A stretch of DNA of 21,805 bases. Origin: Chara braunii (taxonomy: Eukaryota; Streptophyta; Charophyceae; Charales; Characeae). A program made the position numbers and the translations under genes. The DNA is taken from contig BFEA01000566.1 of the NCBI GenBank assembly GCA_003427395.1, positions 378,214-400,018 of the forward strand, in the 5' to 3' direction. The notes below the pieces were generated by a model. That model saw only the letters and a list, made by a program, of their open reading frames with translations, did not search any database and was not told the DNA's origin. This document shows, in pieces, positions 17,139-21,805 of this stretch. The first letter of the stretch is position 1, and every line of letters begins with the position of its first letter.

Positions 17139-17947
17139 GAATTCTTTTAGAAGAAATTGCTTGTAGAAAATTTATGAGCTTAGTCCGAAAATCCCTAAGT
17201 GTTGGATATGCTCTTACGTTCTTGCGAACGCCTCTACTATGCAACATTACGTTACATCAATTGGATTTGGCCCTGAGTTGCAGCCCACACAGGGCTGAAT
17301 GAAAAATATGCAAGGTCCTCTCAATATATCTGAAGGGACGAAGGGTCTGTGCATTCATTTTCGGAACATCGGCAGAAGGCTGTTCAAGGGTGGCGGCCAC
17401 ATTTTGGAGTCCATCACTTCAATTTCGAGGGGGCCGGAAACGACCTTGGGCCAGCGGGCAGCTACATGTCAGATTTCTTAGCGTCACTTCAATGTTGAAC
17501 GCCGTTCTCAACGATATCTGAATTACTTGAGAAAAAAAAAAAAAAAAACTATGGTGGAGCCAAGGTTGAATACATACAAAGAAGCCTTTCACATCAAAAA
17601 AAGAGGGCCCATAGCAGTCCATGCTAGGTCTGGGTGGCCAGAGTGGCGATAAATTGGGTCCTGGTCCGACTGGCTGCAGTTGGGCATTTTTTCAGGTTCC
17701 TGGGCGGGTCAGGTGCAGTTCGGAAAATCTGCAAAAACCCACTAACCAGTTTGGACAGCTGGGCATAAAATTTGTTTGCAGTTGGGGCTGGATACAATTG
17801 TAGGTTTGTCTGCAGACCAGATTTGGGTCGGATGCAGATTGGGAGCACTGGCAGATTAGTCATTTTATGGTTGGTAATAGTTTTCTATCACGAAAAGCAT
17901 GGGAAAACGTTACTTTCACGAATTGTCATTGGGCATCGCTAGACACT
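17139..17947. other. Unique sequence without a supported gene
   Basis: It contains an A-run near 17531 and, at 17620-17860, several loose repeats of a g(g/c)tgcagttggg-like word. No protein motifs. Confidence 0.5.
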
Positions 17948-18000
17948 CCTTACGAGTTCCTTGAGCCACAAGGAATTCAAATTCCTTGTGGCTCGTAAGG
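17948..18000. repeat. Near-perfect palindrome with outer arms
   Basis: The 15-bp arms gagccacaaggaatt and aattccttgtggctc (17963-17994) are perfectly complementary around 2 nt. Outer arms ccttacga (17948-17955) and tcgtaagg (17993-18000) extend the stem past a short bulge that looks like a partial duplication (gttccttga). A third copy of the word ttccttgtgg lies at 18052. Confidence 0.88.
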
Positions 18001-18496
18001 GAATTTTGCGGCGTCGTTCCACACTTCCTTGGGGACGTCACCCCAGGACATTTCCTTGTGGCCTGCCCGTGGCCATTTTTATACGAAAATACGCGGCCGC
18101 GGGCGGGGGTGTCCGTGGTCCAGCGTCCGTTCTCCGTGTGGAGACGGCGTGGTCCAGCGAAGTCCGGCGGGAAAGGGCATGAGGCAGGACACAAAAAATA
18201 AAATTAAAAAAGGGGACCTTGAAATTCAAAATTTGGAGTACGGCTGTAGTGACAATGACGACGTTCGGCTTGCGGTGTGTAGACGGTGCAGGGCTGAATC
18301 AGCCTTAGCGGCGGCGTCCCTTCCGCCCACCTCCCAGTCAGTTTATGTGCGTGCACAGGGTGCGTCCATCGCCGTCGAGCTTCTCCTCCACGTCGTCCAC
18401 ACCGTCACACGCAGTTGCGCCAGGGGGATGGCATCCACGGAAAGGCGGCAGCTTCACGGACCTCTCCTCAAGGGTTGAGCGGGTTACGTCTTTGGG

Positions 18497-18838
18497 GTGC
18501 GAGGATCAAGACGGCAGCGGAGAGACGTCATCCCCGTGGAGGTGGTGGCGATGGAGGGCGGCAGAGAGGGCGGACGTGCGTTGTTGAACCCGCTTGAGCA
18601 GGCAGCCGTGGCGGCGTCCGTGTCAACCGTTGTTCTTTGTTGTCGGCAGGAGAGGGAACTAGGACAGATGAAAGAGCAGTTGCGCGCGCGTAGAAGGGCA
18701 CTTATGCAAGTTTCGGATGACGGTCCGGACTATGTGGCAACTTCGGAGCCTGTCTTCGAGTCGTGCTACACATTGGGTTGCGGGGCCATTCCACGACACC
18801 GAGGTGGTGGATCAAACACAGGACGAACCATCTGCTGA
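18497..18838 (+). CDS. Unrecognised GC-rich open frame (weak)
   Basis: A 113-codon frame in a GC-rich stretch (about 18030-18910) whose composition differs from the AT-rich neighbourhood downstream. It includes a short charged, helix-like segment RQERELGQMKEQLRARRRAL. The pyrimidine-rich TTGTTGTCGGCAG at 18637-18649 looks like a splice acceptor, so only the part after 18650 might be exonic. No domain is recognised and an overlapping frame (18029-18478) is equally open, so this may not be a gene. Confidence 0.2.
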   Translation: MRGSRRQRRDVIPVEVVAMEGGREGGRALLNPLEQAAVAASVSTVVLCCRQERELGQMKEQLRARRRALMQVSDDGPDYVATSEPVFESCYTLGCGAIPRHRGGGSNTGRTIC

Positions 18839-18910
18839 GCTCAGTTGCTTCCATTGGGGCGCAGCGCTACCGGGAGTGTTGCGCCCGACCTGGGCCGCGG
18901 CAACGGTGAG

Positions 18911-19334
18911 CAGAGGCGCGTTGGGGTGAAAGCCACGTGAGCGAACAGCTTAGCGGAGGGTGGTGATGGCGCGTTGTATGTGGTGGATGCCATGAGGGGG
19001 AAGGGAGGGACAGTGTATGGTCAGGAGGACGGTGGGTTGTTGGGGTTATAGTGAAAAGAAGAGAGAGCAAGTATATCTATGAGAGGAAGGGCTATGAGTG
19101 TCCTCAGTTTTCTGTTCTCATATCTCTGCCTCTATCTCTCTGTCTCTTGCTTCGTCTGACCCAGCTGTCTGAACATCGTTGTTCATAGATTGAATTCTTT
19201 GTGAGACCGTGTTGACAGGCTTGACGTCGTCCTTCACAACACAATCGCCCTCAAGAAGTTTTAGAGAGGCGGCGGTGTCCTAGCAATCTCTTCTGGTCAG
19301 TGCACTTCGCCAAGCGGTTGCACCAACACTGGCT
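18911..19334. other. Unique sequence without a supported gene
   Basis: Purine-rich to about 19100, then mixed. No motif was found. Confidence 0.45.
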
Positions 19335-19694
19335 ATGGGGAGGAGAAGGTGCTTTTCTCGCAGGAAGAGGAAGGCGACGAGTTTGGTCGGGATAGCTGTC
19401 CGGCAGTTGGATCAGGGGATGGCGGGAGGGGCGTCTCGTGGTGTTTTGCAGGGTTTGGTGATTTCACGCAGTTCAAGGCACCTTCACGAGGCGATGGAGT
19501 TTGACTTTCAGCAACTTGTCGAATCCGTCATCCTAAGTACTGCTCAAAATTCCCATAGTTTCTCAGAGCTTCGTGTCTCAATAGCGTTTAATAGTGTTTT
19601 TTTGATTTGGTTGTTTCATGATAGTCGGCTTGACTTTGTACTACTTGTTTGTCTTTCCTATGTCGTAATCCTTGATGATGACGATTTAATTTAG
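19335..19694 (+). CDS. Unrecognised 119-codon open frame (weak)
   Basis: It starts MGRRRCFSRRKRKAT, a basic stretch, then an ordinary mixed region, and ends in a hydrophobic segment FVLLVCLSYVVILDDDDL. The 3' part runs into a duplicated AT-rich sequence (19638-19785), which suggests the end of the frame is non-coding. No known domain. Confidence 0.15.
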   Translation: MGRRRCFSRRKRKATSLVGIAVRQLDQGMAGGASRGVLQGLVISRSSRHLHEAMEFDFQQLVESVILSTAQNSHSFSELRVSIAFNSVFLIWLFHDSRLDFVLLVCLSYVVILDDDDLI

Positions 19695-19785
19695 TGTCTT
19701 TTGATTGGGTGTATTACTCGTTTGTTTTTTCTATGTTGTAATTCTTGATATTCTTTCAAATGATGACGATTTGATTCAGTGTTTT
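19638..19785 (+). repeat. 73-bp diverged tandem duplication
   Basis: Both units contain gta-tactcgtttgt-like, ctatg-cgtaat-cttgat and tgatgacgattt words in order (unit starts 19638 and 19711); unit 2 has an insertion before tgatgacgattt. Confidence 0.7.
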
Positions 19786-20280
19786 CTATTTGGTGGTTCC
19801 ATTTGATAACATGGTTTCTTGAAAACAATTTCTTAATCTAATACGCGCCATACATCTTTGCTAAACGATTCTCAAACCGTGGTTTGGGAATCTGATTCGA
19901 AAATCCTTTATGGATATCTAAACTTAAATTTCATATAATTTCTCGTGAATTTTGTCATTTAGTAGCTTTCTTTAATCATTGATCTTATCTATGGTCCGGA
20001 TTGTTTTTTTGATTTCTGATATTCGTAAGTCCAAAAATTGACACCTTAAATAAATTTTTTAAACCATTTAAAAAAACAAAAAGCTTAAACTCTAAAAGAT
20101 GTTTCAGCAGATTTTGCAAATTCGTTTCTGATCTTCGATGCCTAAAAGTAGGTTTTTGAAGTATTTAAAAAAAAAAAAAACCTACGTCTGCTAATCTCAA
20201 CACCGTGCGGTAAATTTTGATTCGGATTGGTTTTTTCTGTTTGCTAATCTCAACCTCCTGGTCTTGAGTGGTATAATTGT
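19786..20280. other. AT-rich sequence without a supported gene
   Basis: Composition is AT-rich with poly-A near 20165. The word tgctaatctcaac appears at about 20188 and 20240. No coding signal. Confidence 0.5.
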
Positions 20281-21540
20281 GGCGTGCTGTGTATATCTGT
20301 GGGGTCTTCCTTGAGGGTTGGAGTCTCCCCCCGTGAGGGTTTCACAAGGTGGGAGGTGTTATTCTTCAAGTTGGAGGGGGGAGGCGGTATTAGGGGATTG
20401 TCGTCTCTTAGCCAGACTGATTTAGGGTCGGATCAGTATTGGCCGGGGGGGAGAGAAGGCAACGGGATGGCTGCTTATAGTAGAGTGTTAGGATTTTGTT
20501 TTTTGAGGGAAGGAGTGACTTTGATGGCTACATAGTGAGCCGAAGGGGGGGGAAGCTAGAATTGAAGGAAGGAGGGCAGCAAGGGGATTTTCAACAAAAA
20601 AAGGTTGTTTGTTATGGTAAGCAGGTTAGAAGGACGATGCTGGGACGACACAGTCCGGTGCTGGAGCCTCTGCTTTATATCCCAGGGGGAGCTTCAAGTT
20701 GAGGCCTGTGAAGTTATGTCGAGGGTGTAAGGCATAACCAGATCGTCCGACGTAGTTGGCGTCGGGGTATTGACCCTGTAACCTGCTTAGGGGCTCGCCG
20801 CTAAGGGAATTGTCAAGGGAGGAAGGCACTTTCTGTCCGTCAGAGCTAGGTTGATCGGTACTGGGGAGGGTTGTGGTGCCCTGTTACCCTAGCAGAAGGG
20901 GGTATGAGATCATGTAAGTTATGGTACGAGGACTGAAAGCCTGGACCGACGCCCCATCTGTTGGAAGGGGGAATCTAGGATAGTAGGCAGTTTTAGTCTC
21001 CGAGTCGCCCCCCCCCCCGCTCTTATATTTTTCTAAAGCTTTTCGAATGTTCCAAAAAGAGTTGGGTGCTTAGTGGTCCTAGGAACGTTTTTTAGGACTC
21101 TGGGATCCCTACTAACTCGTCTTAGGTGGCTTCAATGCTCTTATACTCAGTGATCTGCGGTTGTTCGATGCCAGAATGACGTTGACCGGTGCTGGGGTGT
21201 TGCCCTGTAATCTGCGATGCAGGAGCGTGAGGTCTGGTAGAGAGATCTGGGGAGCTCTTGGGGTGGGCTTTCCACGGAACAACCAAGGGTTGCTGCCGGG
21301 ACGACGCTGGAGTTGCGTTGCCCTGTTACCCAGCAAAAAGTGGGGGTGTGAAACCTAGAAGAGATCGGCAGGGAGTAGGACAATTTTGGAGAACGTTGGA
21401 AGGGTTTGTGTGGGATTTCGAGGTTTTTGGAACAATCGTAGGACCTTTGTGACCTATTTTCATGCTTCTTGAATGACGTAAGAATTCTTAGGTACCTCAG
21501 GCTCAAAAAGAGAATAAGGTGAGTGGGAGAAGATGGTGGG
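20281..21540. other. G-rich unique sequence with divergent internal repeats
   Basis: Words recur in the same order in two places: ttg-ccctgtaa-ctgc near 20770 and 21199, then tgccctgttaccc, agca and aaggggg/aagtggggg near 20876 and 21320. Short open frames exist on both strands without recognisable motifs. Confidence 0.4.
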
Positions 21541-21548
21541 TTATCACG

Positions 21549-21582
21549 CATCCTACCAGTGAGGGGGCTAGCTGGTAGGATG
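21549..21582. repeat. Hairpin with perfect 11-bp arms
   Basis: Arms catcctaccag (21549-21559) and ctggtaggatg (21572-21582) are exact complements around a 12-nt loop. Without a T-tract it is not a typical Pol III terminator. Confidence 0.85.
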
Positions 21583-21805
21583 GGAGCATGGCATAACAGC
21601 AGCAGAGATGGTGGCTCCGCTGCAGTCAGTCTTGCCGGAGTGAAGTAAAGTGGATTGATGGGGGGTTTTCTGAGTCGTTTCTGAATTTTGCTTAATCATG
21701 AAGTTGTCGTAGACATGTCTGAAGTAGCTCTAGTTTCTCCCAGCCAAAGCCGGGTAATGGCTCGGTATCTCAATTTTCAAAATTCCATCCTTAGGTCAAT
21801 TAGTT

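Overview
The window is nuclear-type eukaryotic DNA. It is very rich in simple repeats (long CA, GA, GAT, GACA, CAAA, TCGAAA and homopolymer tracts) and contains no intact conventional gene, tRNA, rRNA or CRISPR array that I can support. The recognisable coding matter is decayed mobile-element sequence. A permuted Penelope-like retroelement together with an organellar-type group II intron reverse transcriptase fragment suggests a large, repeat-rich genome of the green lineage (a charophyte alga or similar). An invertebrate or other protist is not excluded.

Region 1 (about 1-6780) is the most informative. Two CA microsatellites (143-222 and 6699-6781) bracket about 6.5 kb that begins with a frameshifted Penelope-like element (PLE). 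In plus-strand order it has an N-terminal GIY-YIG endonuclease (527-889), a linker with a CxC motif (about 1306-1527), a start-of-RT block (1529-1700), RT motifs 1/2 (2041-2115), motif A (2391-2429), motif B IPMGTN (2676-2693), motif C FIDD (2805-2816) and the PLE C-terminal block (2821-3260). Endonuclease before RT is the reverse of canonical Penelope elements and matches the Naiad/Chlamys clade, known to prefer microsatellite targets. After it come a proline-rich tail with a 180-bp in-frame duplication, a CCHC zinc finger, a possible papain-fold cysteine protease with an intron-like segment, and two related cysteine-rich blocks. These may be extra domains of the same element or a second element.

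Region 2 (6.8-9.1 kb) is unique DNA followed by a GAT-rich (Asp-coding) tract and a 500-bp GACA/GACC tract. Region 3 (10.1-11.6 kb) is a G-rich minisatellite built on the word TGCAG, then poly-C/poly-A and a nested direct/inverted duplication. Region 4 (11.7-13.9 kb) holds GA arrays, a 100-bp-period duplication, a 284-bp terminal-inverted-repeat element (candidate MITE) and a degenerate tandem array. Region 5 (14.2-16.5 kb) holds several small tandem duplications, three copies of a hairpin-bearing repeat and a 103-bp near-perfect hairpin. Region 6 (16.7-17.1 kb) has a GA array followed by the group II intron RT fragment. Region 7 (17.1-21.8 kb) is mostly unannotatable, with a near-perfect palindrome at 17.95 kb, weak ORFs at 18.5 and 19.3 kb, and divergent repeats near 20.6-21.4 kb.

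No gene here appears to act with another apart from the endonuclease and RT domains of the dead PLE. Calls come from reading the sequence only; no homology search was run.
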